Assembly: GCF_001580455.1 (NCBI RefSeq)
Contig: NZ_CP010951.1
Span: forward strand, 992,001 to 1,056,000
Reading direction: 5' to 3'
Origin: Ramlibacter tataouinensis
GTDB lineage: Bacteria; Pseudomonadota; Gammaproteobacteria; Burkholderiales; Burkholderiaceae_C
Length of the DNA: 64,000 bases
How positions within the stretch are numbered: position 1 is the stretch's first letter; each line of letters begins with the position of its first letter. Shown piece after piece: positions 1-9,712 of this stretch. Under the pieces are notes generated by a model. That model saw nothing but the letters and a program-made list of their open reading frames with translations. It did no database searches and was not told the DNA's origin. The translations under genes and the position numbers were made by a program.

Positions 1-614
<614 letters not shown>

Positions 615-798
615 GGTCGTCTCCTGGCGGCTCGCACGCGCGGGGCGCGTGCCCCGCAGTCCACTTAGCCTGTTGCAGTCGTCCTTCGGTGTCAACTGGT
701 CTTGCGCGGCTGAGCCTGGCTCGGCGACGCCAAGCCGGATCGCTTGCTTGATCCATCGCAACACGAGCCGCGGCCGCCGCCTCTACCATGGTCTCATC

Positions 799-1047
799 AT
801 GGTGGCGAGCAAGAAATTCCCCATCCACCCGGCACATCCCGAGCGCAACTGCTGGGGTTGCGACCGCTACTGCCCGTCGACCTCGCTGGCCTGCGGCAAC
901 GGCTCGGAGCGAACCCAGCATCCCAGCGAACTGTTCGGCGACGACTGGGCCGAGTGGGGACTCGACCCGTTCACGCCGCCGCAAGCGCAGGCGGCCGAGA
1001 AGGAGCCCGCCGGTAGCGCCGCTAGAGCTGCTGGATCAGCGCCATGA
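799..1047 (+). CDS. DUF3079 domain small cysteine-rich protein
   Basis: An 82-residue protein of unknown function. It begins MVASKKFPIHPAHPERNCWGC and carries a CWGCDRYC cluster, a further cysteine in LACGNGSERTQHP, and the ELFGDDWAEWG block. These together are the DUF3079 pattern as I recall it. The four cysteines suggest metal binding, which is inference. The start ATG at 799 places the family N-terminus directly at the start; longer upstream extensions in the same frame have no family resemblance. Its 3' end overlaps the convergent glyoxalase-fold gene by 26 bases. Confidence 0.8.
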   Translation: MVASKKFPIHPAHPERNCWGCDRYCPSTSLACGNGSERTQHPSELFGDDWAEWGLDPFTPPQAQAAEKEPAGSAARAAGSAP

Positions 1048-1399
1048 TGTTTCCCTCGCTATCCTTGAACCAGGCGGCCTTGGCGCCGCCGGCGGAGATG
1101 GCGCCCGCCTTGCTCTTCTCCCCGGGAAGGTCGTAGTCCTCGAAGACCACGCCCTTGGCCTTGAGCGCCTCGATCAAACGGTCGACGTCGTCGACGCTCC
1201 AGAAGGCCTGGCTCGCCTTCGAGGTGCCCGCATTGGGCGTCGGGTACAGGAAGCACGCCGTGCCCCGGCTGAACTCGTAGACCACGCCCCCGTTGACCTC
1301 CTCCTTGGGCTTGAGGCCCAGCTTCGTTTCGTAGAACTGCCGCGCCCGGGCCAGGTCCTTGGCCGGGATGTAGGCGTACATGGGAAATTCCTGCAGCAT
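1022..1399 (-). CDS. VOC (glyoxalase/bleomycin-resistance fold) family protein
   Basis: A 125-residue single-domain vicinal-oxygen-chelate protein. The N-terminal half reads AYIPAKDLARARQFYETKLG, the usual opening beta-alpha module. The C-terminal half ends AWFKDSEGNIMALIQQ, where the metal-binding Glu of the fold normally sits. No substrate can be assigned; such proteins range from dioxygenases to resistance proteins. ATG at 1399 is preceded by GGGAGAAG at good spacing, so I prefer it over upstream in-frame starts that would run through a terminator-like hairpin at 1427-1453. Confidence 0.85.
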   Translation of the reverse strand: MLQEFPMYAYIPAKDLARARQFYETKLGLKPKEEVNGGVVYEFSRGTACFLYPTPNAGTSKASQAFWSVDDVDRLIEALKAKGVVFEDYDLPGEKSKAGAISAGGAKAAWFKDSEGNIMALIQQL

Positions 1400-1426
1400 C
1401 GACTTCTCCCATTCGTTGCTCGATTG

Positions 1427-1453
1427 AAAAAAAGCGGCGGCCGGATTGCCGCC
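1427..1453 (-). terminator. Hairpin with T-run upstream of the VOC gene
   Basis: On the minus strand GGCGGC and GCCGCC form a 6-bp GC stem with a 6-nt loop, followed after two bases by seven T residues. The shape is that of a Rho-independent terminator. It lies 5' of the VOC gene rather than after a recognised minus-strand gene, so it may be a leader attenuator or may end an unannotated transcript. Confidence 0.4.
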
Positions 1454-1658
1454 CTCAAGAAGTACGACCGGCAACAGGGCACGCGGTTTCGCCATCCGCT
1501 GTAACCGCAAGTTGCCAAGCCCGGGGTGCAAGCTCGAGTCCGACGATTGCCAAGTCGCTGCTTCGGGCGCACGATGCCGTTCCACTGCGCAAGATTCGCA
1601 CGCGCTGCCGGCTTGCCCCTGGGGCCGGCCGAGCTGCTCGAGGACAACAGGCGCCGCG

Positions 1659-2696
1659 ATGTACTTTCTGTGGCCTCATTACCTCTGGCTGATGCTGGGA
1701 CTGCTGCTGTTGCCGCCAGCCTATGTCTGGCTGCTGCGCCGGCGAAGCAAGCAGGCGCTGCGCTACAGCAGCCTGGGCATCGTCCGCGCGGCAGCGGCCG
1801 GCAACTGGCGGCGACACGTCCCACCGGCGCTGCTGCTGCTGGCCTGCGCGGCGATGCTGCTGGCCGGCGCTCGCCCGGTGGCGCAGGTCACGCTGCCTTG
1901 GGCGCAGACCACGATCATCCTGGCCATGGACGTGTCCCTGAGCATGCGCGTCACCGACGTGCAGCCGAGCCGGATGGTGGCGGCCCAGGAGGCGGCGAAG
2001 CAATTCCTGCGCGACCTGCCCAAGCACATTGAAGTCGGGCTCGTCACCTTTGCCGGCAGCACCCAGGTCGCGCAGCGCGCGACGCTCGACCGCGAGGTGC
2101 TGGTGACGGTCATCGACGGCTTCCAGATGCAGATGGGCACCGCCGTGGGCAACGCGATCGTGCTGAGCCTGGCCGAGTTGTTTCCCGACCAAGGCATCGA
2201 CGTGGGCCAGCTGACCTTCGGCGACAAGCTGACGCGCGGCCGCAGCATCGACGAGCGGGACGAACCGGCGCTCAAGCCCATCGCGCCGGTCGCGCCGGGC
2301 TCGTACAAGTCCGCCGCCATCATTCTCCTGAGCGATGGCCGCCGCACGGTCGGAGTCGACACGCTGGCCGCAGCGAAGATGGCGGCCGACCGCGGCGTGC
2401 GCATCTACGTGGTGGGGCTGGGGACCCCCGACGGCGACGGCGCGACGCCCGAAGGCACGCCGATCTACCTTCGGCTGGACGAAGAGACGTTGCGCGAAGT
2501 GGCACGCATGACCCGAGGCGAGTACCACCATGCCGGCTCGGCGGACCGGCTGCGCGACGTCTACCATCATCTCGGCTCACGGATGCAGATGCTGACGCGC
2601 GAAACCGAGATCACGGCCTTGTTCGCCCTGGCCGCCGCGCTGCTCACCTTGGCGGCGGGAATGCTGTCGGTGCTCTGGTTCCGGCGCATCGCTTGA
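1659..2696 (+). CDS. VWA-domain membrane protein (BatA/BatB-like)
   Basis: A 345-residue inner-membrane protein with two N-terminal hydrophobic segments (about residues 8-26 and 55-70), a von Willebrand A domain and a C-terminal membrane helix (about 318-340). The MIDAS motif DVSLS is seen at residues 91-95, and LLSDGRRTVGVDT supplies the later metal-site Asp. The layout matches Bat aerotolerance-type proteins. No MoxR ATPase, DUF58 or other Bat partner is adjacent, so the role is open. ATG at 1659 directly precedes the first hydrophobic segment; AGG lies upstream. Confidence 0.85.
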   Translation: MYFLWPHYLWLMLGLLLLPPAYVWLLRRRSKQALRYSSLGIVRAAAAGNWRRHVPPALLLLACAAMLLAGARPVAQVTLPWAQTTIILAMDVSLSMRVTDVQPSRMVAAQEAAKQFLRDLPKHIEVGLVTFAGSTQVAQRATLDREVLVTVIDGFQMQMGTAVGNAIVLSLAELFPDQGIDVGQLTFGDKLTRGRSIDERDEPALKPIAPVAPGSYKSAAIILLSDGRRTVGVDTLAAAKMAADRGVRIYVVGLGTPDGDGATPEGTPIYLRLDEETLREVARMTRGEYHHAGSADRLRDVYHHLGSRMQMLTRETEITALFALAAALLTLAAGMLSVLWFRRIA

Positions 2697-2785
2697 AGCG
2701 CCGCCGGTGTGGGACCCGCCGGCGCCCGGGGGTAACACTTGATTGCCCAGCTGCCCGGACCGGCTCCGGCTCCTATCCTGCGCCG

Positions 2786-4087
2786 ATGACGAAGCGCCCA
2801 CCCCGGTGCCTGCTGGCCGCTTGGCTGTGGGCGCTCCTCGCCGCCGGCTGCGGCGGCGGTGGCGGCGACGCGCCGGCTACGGCTGCGCCGACGCCCGCCG
2901 CGCCGACGTCCGAGGCACCCGCTCCTTCTGCACCGACGCCTGCCGCGCCCACCCCGGCGACCCCGACAGCGCCCACCCCGGTGGATCCTGGCCCGGCGAC
3001 GGTGACCGGCCCGGGCGCAGCCCCTGCTCCGTCCGGTCCCCCAATGAGCGGCGTGTCGCGCGTGATCGTGGCGGGCGACAGCCTGGCGGACGTGGGCACC
3101 TTCGGCATCAAGTTCACGGTGCAGGACGCTGCCAGCCCGGCCGGTTTTCCGATCTTTCCCGAACTGGTCGGCGCCGCCTACGGGCTGTCTGCCATGTGCA
3201 GCCACTACATGGACAACGGTGCCAGTGGCGTCATCGCCCGGGGCAACTTGCCCTGCACCAACTTTGCCGTCGGCGGTGGCCGCCTCCTGCGCGGCGAGGG
3301 CCCGCAGGGCATCCCGTTCCAGCTGCAGGATGCCGCGGTGACCGTCGGCGGCCGCTTCGGCGCGGGCGACCTGGTGCTGGTGAACGGCGGCGGCAACGAC
3401 GCATCCGACCTGGCCGCGGCCTACCTGGTCGGGGTGTCGAGCCGCTCCGGCATGCTGGCCTTCCTCGCCTTCCTGGCGCGCGAGGTCGAGGTGGACGCCC
3501 TGGTGTCCACCGCGCCCGGCGACGCCAGCCTGGCCCGCAGCGCCAATCTCTACATGGAAAAGGCCGCCGACGTGATGGCCGATGCGGTCGTGGCCCACGC
3601 CCTGGACCGGGGCGCGACCCGCGTCACCGTGCTGAACCTGCCCGACATCACGCTGACCCCGCGATTCAGCGCAGCGTTCGAGAAGCTGGTGCAGGAGCGC
3701 GGCGTCGACGAGGCCACGGTCATCCAGGGCGTCGTGCGGCAGACCGTCGGCGCCTTCAACGCACGGCTGCAAAGCCGGCTCGGAAGCGATGGGCGGGTGG
3801 TGCTGGTCGATGTACGCGCGGCCGTGGACGACCAGATCGCGCATGCCGCCGCCTGGGGCCTGAGCGACGCCATCCACGCGGCCTGCCCCGTGACCAGCGT
3901 GAGCTCCGCGGGCTTGCCGGAGTGGTCGCTGCCGACCTGCACCTCCGCGTCGCTGGATGCCGTGCCGGGCACCGCCCCCGGCTGGTGGACGACGTGGGCC
4001 TTCGCCGATGGCTTCCATCCCACGCCCACGGGCCACCGCCTGCTTGCCGGCACCGTCACCCAGGCGCTGGCCGCGGCAAGCCCCTGA
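2786..4087 (+). CDS. SGNH/GDSL-family hydrolase, secreted lipoprotein
   Basis: A 433-residue putative esterase/lipase. The signal peptide ends in lipobox LAAGC (Cys22), followed by a glycine run and a Pro/Ala/Thr-rich linker to about residue 87 that would hold the domain off the membrane. Block I is VIVAGDSLADVG with the nucleophile Ser99; a GGGND-type block III appears as VNGGGNDASD; the catalytic Asp-His pair is DGFHPTPTGH near the C-terminus. Substrate unknown. It stands alone, convergent with the pseudouridine synthase gene. Confidence 0.88.
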   Translation: MTKRPPRCLLAAWLWALLAAGCGGGGGDAPATAAPTPAAPTSEAPAPSAPTPAAPTPATPTAPTPVDPGPATVTGPGAAPAPSGPPMSGVSRVIVAGDSLADVGTFGIKFTVQDAASPAGFPIFPELVGAAYGLSAMCSHYMDNGASGVIARGNLPCTNFAVGGGRLLRGEGPQGIPFQLQDAAVTVGGRFGAGDLVLVNGGGNDASDLAAAYLVGVSSRSGMLAFLAFLAREVEVDALVSTAPGDASLARSANLYMEKAADVMADAVVAHALDRGATRVTVLNLPDITLTPRFSAAFEKLVQERGVDEATVIQGVVRQTVGAFNARLQSRLGSDGRVVLVDVRAAVDDQIAHAAAWGLSDAIHAACPVTSVSSAGLPEWSLPTCTSASLDAVPGTAPGWWTTWAFADGFHPTPTGHRLLAGTVTQALAAASP

Positions 4088-4116
4088 GGGCGCTAGAGCT
4101 CAGCCCGTTTCATGAT

Positions 4117-4815
4117 TCACTCGGCAGTGTGAGCGCCCGCTGTGGGCGGGCCGAGGCCATTCCATTCCGGCCCGCATGCCGCCTCGATCCGCAGCCCTCC
4201 CGGCAGGACCAGGCTCAGGGCGTGCAGCCAGAGACGCTGCGTGCCGAGGAAGGCCGCCACCGCGCGGTTGTGCGCGCCCTTGCCATGCGTCGCATCGCCC
4301 ACCAGCGGATGCCCGATGTGCTTGAAGTGCCGGCGGATCTGGTGACGCCGGCCGGTCAGCGGGTTCACGTCGACCAGGGCATAGCGGCTGACCGGATGGC
4401 GGCCGTCGACACTGAAGGGCCACTCGAAACAGGCCAGCCGGCGAAACTGCGTCACGGCTTCCACGCGCGCCTGGCCGGACGACGGCAGCTCCGGGTCGCG
4501 CGCCAGCGGATAGTCGATGCGCCCGGACTCGGCGGGCCAGCCGCGCACCAGGGCGAGGTAGCGCTTGCGGACCTCGCCGCGATCGAACGCGCCACCCCAC
4601 TGCCGCGCCGCGTCGGGCGTTCGCGCGAACAGCAGCACCCCGCTCGTCCCTTTGTCCAGCCGGTGCAGCGGGAACAGCCGCTCGCCGAGCTGGGCCTGCA
4701 GCAACTGCAGCGCGGTTCGCTCCTCGTGCGCATCGAGCCGGCTCGGATGCACCAGCAGGCCGGCAGGCTTGTCGATCGCGACCAGGTCGGCGTCCGAGTG
4801 AATGACCGGCAGCAT
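4117..4815 (-). CDS. truC: RluA-family pseudouridine synthase, TruC-like
   Basis: A 232-residue RNA pseudouridine synthase. The signature HRLDKGTSGVLLFA holds the catalytic Asp54; LVAIDKPAGLLVH opens the fold and NPLTGRRHQIRRHFKHIGHPLVGD is the second conserved block. Short length, lack of an S4 domain and the RRH-type block resemble TruC, which modifies U65 of tRNA; another RluA-type target is possible. I start at ATG 4815 because the in-frame ATG at 4860 lies inside the terminator of the upstream BMP gene. Confidence 0.85.
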   Translation of the reverse strand: MLPVIHSDADLVAIDKPAGLLVHPSRLDAHEERTALQLLQAQLGERLFPLHRLDKGTSGVLLFARTPDAARQWGGAFDRGEVRKRYLALVRGWPAESGRIDYPLARDPELPSSGQARVEAVTQFRRLACFEWPFSVDGRHPVSRYALVDVNPLTGRRHQIRRHFKHIGHPLVGDATHGKGAHNRAVAAFLGTQRLWLHALSLVLPGGLRIEAACGPEWNGLGPPTAGAHTAE

Positions 4816-4845
4816 GCGGCGAAGATACTCCAAGGGAAATCCAAT

Positions 4846-4873
4846 GAAAAAGGGCCGCATCGCTGCGGCCCTT
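4846..4873 (-). terminator. Rho-independent terminator after the purine transporter operon
   Basis: On the minus strand a perfect 10-bp stem AAGGGCCGCA / TGCGGCCCTT with a 4-nt loop is followed by a run of T residues. It lies 24 bases past the stop of the BMP-family binding-protein gene, the last gene of the transporter operon. Confidence 0.85.
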
Positions 4874-4896
4874 CTCGTGTTGCGGCAGCAGCCGGC

Positions 4897-6066
4897 TTAC
4901 TTCTTGTCGCCGCCCGGCACCTTGCCTTCGACGCCCTTGACGTAGAAGTTGATGCCGCCGAGGAACGCGTCGTCCGCCGCCTTGTCCTTGGCCAGGACTT
5001 CCTTGCCGGCGTTGTCGGCGATCGGGCCCTTCCAGATCACGAAGCTGCCGTCCTTCAGGCCGGCCTTGATCTCGTCGAGCCTCTTCTTCGTTTCGTCCGG
5101 CACGTCGGCGGCGGGCGACACGAAGTCGATCGCGCCTTCCTTCACGCCCCACCAGAGCTTGGTGGGCGAGGTCTTCCACTTGCCTTCCAGCGCCTCACGC
5201 ACGGTGGAGACGTAGTACGGTGCCCAGTTGATGACGGCCGAGCCCAGGTGCGCCTTGGGGCCGTAGCTGCTCATGTCGCTGTCCCAGCCGAAGGCGCGCT
5301 TGCCCATCTTCTCGGCCGTTTGCAGCACCGCCGAGGAGTCGGTGTTCTGCATCAGCACGTCGGCGCCGCCGTTGATCAGCGAGGTGGCCGCTTCGGTTTC
5401 CTTTGGCGGATTGAACCAGTCGCCGACCCACACCACCTTGGTCTTGACCTTCGGGTTGACCGACTGCGCTCCCAGCGTGAAGCTGTTGATGTTGCGCACG
5501 ACCTCGGGAATCGGGATCGAACCGACCACGCCCAGCGTGTTGGTCTTGGTCATCTTGCCGGCGACCACGCCCGCCATGTAGGCACCCTCGTAGGTGCGGC
5601 TGTCGTAGGCGCGCAGGTTCTCGGCGCTCTTGTAGCCGGTGGCGTGCTCGAACTTGACGTCCGCGTGGTCCTTGGCGACCTTGAGCATGGGCTCCATGTA
5701 GCCGAAGGTGGTGCCGAACACCAGCTTGTTGCCCTGGCCCACCATGTCGCGCAGCACACGCTCGGCGTCGGCCGACTCGGGGACGTTCTCGACGAAGCTG
5801 GTCTTGATCTTGTCGCCGAACTCCTTTTCGACCGCCTTGCGGCCGTTGTCATGGGCGAAGGTCCAGCCGCCGTCGCCGACCGGGCCCACGTAGGCGAACG
5901 CCACCTTCAGCGGTTCGGCCTTGGGCGCAGGCGCGGCCGCGGAGGCCGCGGGAGCGGCGGCGGTGGGTGCGGGTGCCTCGGTCTTGCTGCAGCCGACAAC
6001 GGCCGCCGCGGCGGCCAGCGCCGACAGGGTGCCCAGCTTGAGCATCGAGCGTTTCTTCAGGTCCAT
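4897..6066 (-). CDS. BMP-family ABC transporter substrate-binding lipoprotein (purine/nucleoside)
   Basis: A 389-residue periplasmic binding protein of the basic-membrane-protein (PnrA/BmpA) family. A KKR-starting signal peptide ends in lipobox VVGC (Cys26), then an Ala/Pro linker. Family segments include KVAFAYVGPVGDGGWTFAHDNGRKAVE, the FGTTFGYM block and GWDSDMSSYGPKAHL. BMP proteins with this permease/ATPase set import nucleosides or purines; adjacency to xdhAB favours purines, which is inference. Good SD (GGAGAAGG) before ATG 6066. Last gene of the ATPase-permease-permease-BMP operon, 34 bases after the second permease gene, and closed by a terminator. Confidence 0.92.
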   Translation of the reverse strand: MDLKKRSMLKLGTLSALAAAAAVVGCSKTEAPAPTAAAPAASAAAPAPKAEPLKVAFAYVGPVGDGGWTFAHDNGRKAVEKEFGDKIKTSFVENVPESADAERVLRDMVGQGNKLVFGTTFGYMEPMLKVAKDHADVKFEHATGYKSAENLRAYDSRTYEGAYMAGVVAGKMTKTNTLGVVGSIPIPEVVRNINSFTLGAQSVNPKVKTKVVWVGDWFNPPKETEAATSLINGGADVLMQNTDSSAVLQTAEKMGKRAFGWDSDMSSYGPKAHLGSAVINWAPYYVSTVREALEGKWKTSPTKLWWGVKEGAIDFVSPAADVPDETKKRLDEIKAGLKDGSFVIWKGPIADNAGKEVLAKDKAADDAFLGGINFYVKGVEGKVPGGDKK

Positions 6067-6100
6067 GGGTGTCCTTCTCCGGATGACGGGAAAGACGGGA

Positions 6101-7021
6101 TTATGAGCCGGGATAAAAGGGTTTTCCAAGGGAGGCCGGCATGTTCACGCGGATCCACGCCGGATTGCGAGAGATCAGCGCCAGCACCAGGATGGTGGCC
6201 AGGTACGGCAGCATCGTGAGGAACTGGCTGGGCACGTCGATGCCGGTCCCCTGCAGGTGGAACTGCAGCATGGTCACGCCCCCGAACAGGTAGGCGCCCA
6301 GCAGGACACGGGCCGGGCGCCAGGTGCCGAAGGTGGTGAGCGCCAGCGCGATCCAGCCCTTGCCGGCCACCATGCCCTCGATCCACAGCGGCGTGTAGAT
6401 CACCGACAGGTAGGCCCCGGCCAGCCCGCACAGGGCGCCGCCCGCGATCACCGCCGCCAGCCGGATCCAGCGCACCGGGTACCCCAGCGCATGCGCCGAG
6501 GACGGCGATTCGCCCACCGAGCGCAGCACCAGCCCGGCGCGCGAGCGGTACAGGAACCAGATGAGCCAGGCCGCCAGCGCGATCGCGAAATACACCAGCG
6601 GGTGCTGCTGGAACAGGGCCGGCCCCAGCAAGGGGGTGTCGCCCAGCACGGGAACGCTGAACTGCGGCCGCGGCGGCAGCTTTTCCTGCACGTAGCCGAT
6701 GCCCACGAAGGCCGAGAAGCCGGCGCCGAACAGGCTGAGCGCCAGCCCCGTCGCGTACTGGTTGGTGTTGAGCCAGATGGTGAGCGCGCCGAAGGCCGCG
6801 GCGAGCACGGCGCCGGCCGCCATGCCGGCCGCGAAGCCGAGCCAGTCGTTGCCGGTGTGCACCACGGTGGCAAAGCCCGCGATCGCGGCGCACAGCATCA
6901 TGCCTTCGGCGCCCAGGTTGACGATGCCGGCCTTCTCGTTGACCAGGAGGCCGAGCGACGCCAGCGCCAGCACGGTGCCTGCGCTGAGCGTGGCGGCGAC
7001 GAGCAGGGCGTAGCTGTCCAT
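6101..7021 (-). CDS. ABC transporter permease, purine/nucleoside (second subunit)
   Basis: A 306-residue inner-membrane permease of the branched-chain/ribose type (BPD_transp_2), with about eight hydrophobic segments. GLLVNEKAGIVNLGAEGMMLCAA near residue 22 is typical of the YufQ/NupQ-like subunit of BMP-type transporters. Its ATG (7021-7019) overlaps the TGA of the first permease by one base, indicating translational coupling. Confidence 0.9.
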   Translation of the reverse strand: MDSYALLVAATLSAGTVLALASLGLLVNEKAGIVNLGAEGMMLCAAIAGFATVVHTGNDWLGFAAGMAAGAVLAAAFGALTIWLNTNQYATGLALSLFGAGFSAFVGIGYVQEKLPPRPQFSVPVLGDTPLLGPALFQQHPLVYFAIALAAWLIWFLYRSRAGLVLRSVGESPSSAHALGYPVRWIRLAAVIAGGALCGLAGAYLSVIYTPLWIEGMVAGKGWIALALTTFGTWRPARVLLGAYLFGGVTMLQFHLQGTGIDVPSQFLTMLPYLATILVLALISRNPAWIRVNMPASLGKPFYPGS

Positions 7022-8106
7022 CAGCGCGCCTCCACGGGGACCGGTGCCGGCACCGGCGCGCGGCGCCGGCGCCAGCGGTAGGCCACCAGCGTGTCGCACG
7101 CCAGCAGCGTGAACAGCAGCAGGCCCTGGAACACCCCGGTCAGCGACTTGGGCAGGCCCAGGCGCGATTGCGCCAGCTCGCCGCCGATGTAGAACATGCT
7201 CATGAGGATGGCGGAGAACACCATGCCCACCGGATGCAGCCGGCCGACGAAGGCCACAATGATGGCCGCGAAGCCGTAGCCGGCCGGCACGTAGGGGGTG
7301 AGCTGGCCGATCGGTCCGGCCACCTCGAAGGCGCCGGCCAGGCCGGCGGCGCCGCCGGACACCAGCAGCGCGGTCCACAGCGCCCGGCGCGACGAGAAGC
7401 CGGCGTAGCGCGCCGCCGCCGGCGCCAGGCCGCCGACCTGCTGGGCGAAGCCGGCGCGCGTGCGGAACAGGAACACCCACAGCGCCGCCACCCCGAGCAG
7501 GGCGAACAGCAGCCCGATGCTCACGCGCGATCCCTTCATCAGCCGCGGGATCTGCGTGGCCGCCTCGAAGGTCTTGGTCTGCGGGAAGTTGTAGCCGCCC
7601 GGGTCCTTCCAGGGCCCGAACACCAGGTAGTTGAGCAACTGCACGGCCACGTACACCAGCATCAGGCTGACCAGGATCTCGTTGGCATTGAAGCGGTCGC
7701 GCAGGAACGCGGTGATCGCCGCCCAAGCCATGCCGCCCGCGATGCCCGCCAGCACGATGGGCAGCACGATCCAGCCGCTCGTGTCCTTGCCGGCCATCAG
7801 CGCCACGCCGCCGGCCAGCACGGCGCCGATCACGTACTGGCCCTCGGCGCCGATGTTCCAGACGTTGGAGCGGAAGCACACCGCCAGCCCGAGCGCGATG
7901 AGCAGCAGCGGCGTGGCCTTGACCATCAGCTCGCCCAGCGCGTAGGGCGACTTGACCGGCTCCCAGAAGAACACCTGCAGGCCGCGCACCGGATCCTTGC
8001 CGAGCGCCGCGAACAGCACGATGCCGATCAGCACCGTGAGCGCCAGCGCGAGCAGCGGCGAGGCCAGGCTCCAGAAGCGCGAAGGTTCGGGCCGCAGCTC
8101 AAGCAT
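7021..8106 (-). CDS. ABC transporter permease, purine/nucleoside (first subunit)
   Basis: A 361-residue inner-membrane permease of the YufP/NupP type. It has a longer N-terminus than its partner, GLAVCFRSNVWNIGAEGQYVIGA in the first third, and about nine hydrophobic helices. ATG at 8106 has GGAGGG at five bases and overlaps the 3' end of the ATPase gene by eight bases; a GTG at 8112 is an in-frame alternative. It forms the transmembrane channel with the downstream permease. Confidence 0.9.
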   Translation of the reverse strand: MLELRPEPSRFWSLASPLLALALTVLIGIVLFAALGKDPVRGLQVFFWEPVKSPYALGELMVKATPLLLIALGLAVCFRSNVWNIGAEGQYVIGAVLAGGVALMAGKDTSGWIVLPIVLAGIAGGMAWAAITAFLRDRFNANEILVSLMLVYVAVQLLNYLVFGPWKDPGGYNFPQTKTFEAATQIPRLMKGSRVSIGLLFALLGVAALWVFLFRTRAGFAQQVGGLAPAAARYAGFSSRRALWTALLVSGGAAGLAGAFEVAGPIGQLTPYVPAGYGFAAIIVAFVGRLHPVGMVFSAILMSMFYIGGELAQSRLGLPKSLTGVFQGLLLFTLLACDTLVAYRWRRRRAPVPAPVPVEAR

Positions 8107-9613
8107 GGACACCCTCCGGCTCCCACAGCCCGCTCATCCACTCGCCGATGCGCGACACCGTCGCCTGCGCGCGCGGCAACGAAGGCGACAGCCGCCCCTT
8201 GGCCATCACGTGCAGGCGGTCGCTGATGTCGAACAGTTCTTCCAGTTCTTCGCTGACCACCAGCACGGCGCAGCCGGCGTCGCGCAGGGCCAGCAGCTCG
8301 GCGCGGATCTGGGCGGCGGCGCCGACGTCCACGCCCCAGGTCGGCTGCGCCACCACCAGCAGCCTGGGCCGGGCGTCGATCTCGCGGCCAACGATGAATT
8401 TCTGCAGGTTGCCGCCGGACAGCGACTGGGCAGGCGCCTGCGGCCCGCCCGCCCGCACCTTGAAGCGCTCGATGATGCCCTGTGCCTGCCGCCCGAGCGC
8501 ACCCACGTCGATCCAGCCGCTGCGGCCGATCGACTCGGTGCGGGTGAGCATCAGGTTGTGGGCCAGGCTGAGCGTGGGCACGGCGCCGCGCCCGAGCCGT
8601 TCCTCGGGCACGAAATGCAGCCCCAGGCGGCGCCGCTGCGCCGGCCCCATCGCGCCCGCGGCGCGGCCGAGGACTTCGATGGCCGCCGGCGGCGTGCGCC
8701 GGTCTTCACCCGAGAGCGCCAGCAACAGCTCCTGCTGGCCATTGCCGGACACGCCCGCGATACCAACCACCTCACCCGCGCGCACCTCCAGCGAGACGCC
8801 TTCGAGCGCGACGCCGAACTGGTCGAGCGCGGGCAGGCGCAGGTCCGCCACGCGCAGCGCCAGCTCCCCGGGCTTGCGGTCATGGTGCGCCAGCGCCGGC
8901 GGCTCGGCGCCGATCATCATGCGCGACAGCGAGGCATTGGTTTCCCGCCGGGGGTCGCAGTCGCCGGTCACGCGGCCGCCGCGCATCACCGTGCAGCGGG
9001 TGCACAGCTCGCGGATCTCGTGCAGCTTGTGGCTGATGTAGAGGATGCTGCAGCCCTGCGCGGCGAGCTGCTTGAGCACGGCGAACAGCTTGTCGACCGC
9101 CTGCGGCGTCAGCACCGAGGTGGGCTCGTCCAGGATCAGCAGGCGCGGGTTGGTCAGCAGCGCCCGGATGATCTCGACCCGCTGCATCTCGCCCACCGAC
9201 AGCGTGTGCACATGGCGCGAGGGATTCACCTCGAGCCCGTATTCCGCCGCCTTGGCCTCGATGTCGCGGGTGACCTGCGCCAGGCTCACCGTCTTGCCCA
9301 GCCCGAGCCAGACGTTTTCGGCCACGGTCAGCGTGTCGAACAGGCTGAAATGCTGGAACACCATGCTGATGCCCAGCGCGCGCGCCTCGTGCGGATTGCG
9401 GATCGCCACCGGCCGGCCGTCCCAGCGCACACTGCCGGCGTCCGGCTTGACGGCGCCGTAGATGACCTTCATCAGCGTGGACTTGCCCGCGCCGTTCTCG
9501 CCGAGCACCGCATGCGTTTCGCCCGGCTGCACCACCAGCGAGACCTCGCTGTTGGCGACGACCGCCGGGTAGCGCTTGGTGATGCGCTCGAGTTCGAGCC
9601 GGGGGGTGCTCAA
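8099..9613 (-). CDS. ABC transporter ATP-binding protein with two ABC domains (purine/nucleoside)
   Basis: A 504-residue duplicated ATPase like sugar/nucleoside importers. Domain 1 has Walker A GENGAGKST (about residues 38-46), signature LSVGEMQRVEI and Walker B LLILDEPTSVL. Domain 2 has a degenerate Walker A (GVSGNGQQ), signature LSGGNLQKFIVGRE and a Walker B-like LLVVAQPTWGVDVG, the usual asymmetry. I choose TTG at 9613: GGAGAACGG is well spaced before it and the protein begins right at the ABC domain. An ATG at 9696 would add about 28 unrelated residues and crowd the divergent xdhA promoter. Confidence 0.88.
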   Translation of the reverse strand: MSTPRLELERITKRYPAVVANSEVSLVVQPGETHAVLGENGAGKSTLMKVIYGAVKPDAGSVRWDGRPVAIRNPHEARALGISMVFQHFSLFDTLTVAENVWLGLGKTVSLAQVTRDIEAKAAEYGLEVNPSRHVHTLSVGEMQRVEIIRALLTNPRLLILDEPTSVLTPQAVDKLFAVLKQLAAQGCSILYISHKLHEIRELCTRCTVMRGGRVTGDCDPRRETNASLSRMMIGAEPPALAHHDRKPGELALRVADLRLPALDQFGVALEGVSLEVRAGEVVGIAGVSGNGQQELLLALSGEDRRTPPAAIEVLGRAAGAMGPAQRRRLGLHFVPEERLGRGAVPTLSLAHNLMLTRTESIGRSGWIDVGALGRQAQGIIERFKVRAGGPQAPAQSLSGGNLQKFIVGREIDARPRLLVVAQPTWGVDVGAAAQIRAELLALRDAGCAVLVVSEELEELFDISDRLHVMAKGRLSPSLPRAQATVSRIGEWMSGLWEPEGVHA

Positions 9614-9712
9614 GCGCCGTTCTCCATTCTTGTTCTGGCCATGCCGGATTCTCGCCGCAAGCTCGGCCTCCGATTGGACCCCAGCGCCAAAAATGCCCAT
9701 ACTGGGACGGAC

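Noticed and set aside
4816..4860. Upstream ATG at 4860 for the TruC-like gene
   Set aside because: It lies inside the terminator hairpin of the BMP operon, and the added residues do not fit the family.
2743..6219. A plus-strand frame of over 1,100 codons across the SGNH, TruC-like and BMP genes
   Set aside because: It runs across three genes with their own starts, lipoboxes, motifs and a terminator; it has no domain of its own.
7168..8226. A plus-strand frame opposite the first ABC permease
   Set aside because: His/Gln/Arg-rich shadow of a hydrophobic minus-strand gene.
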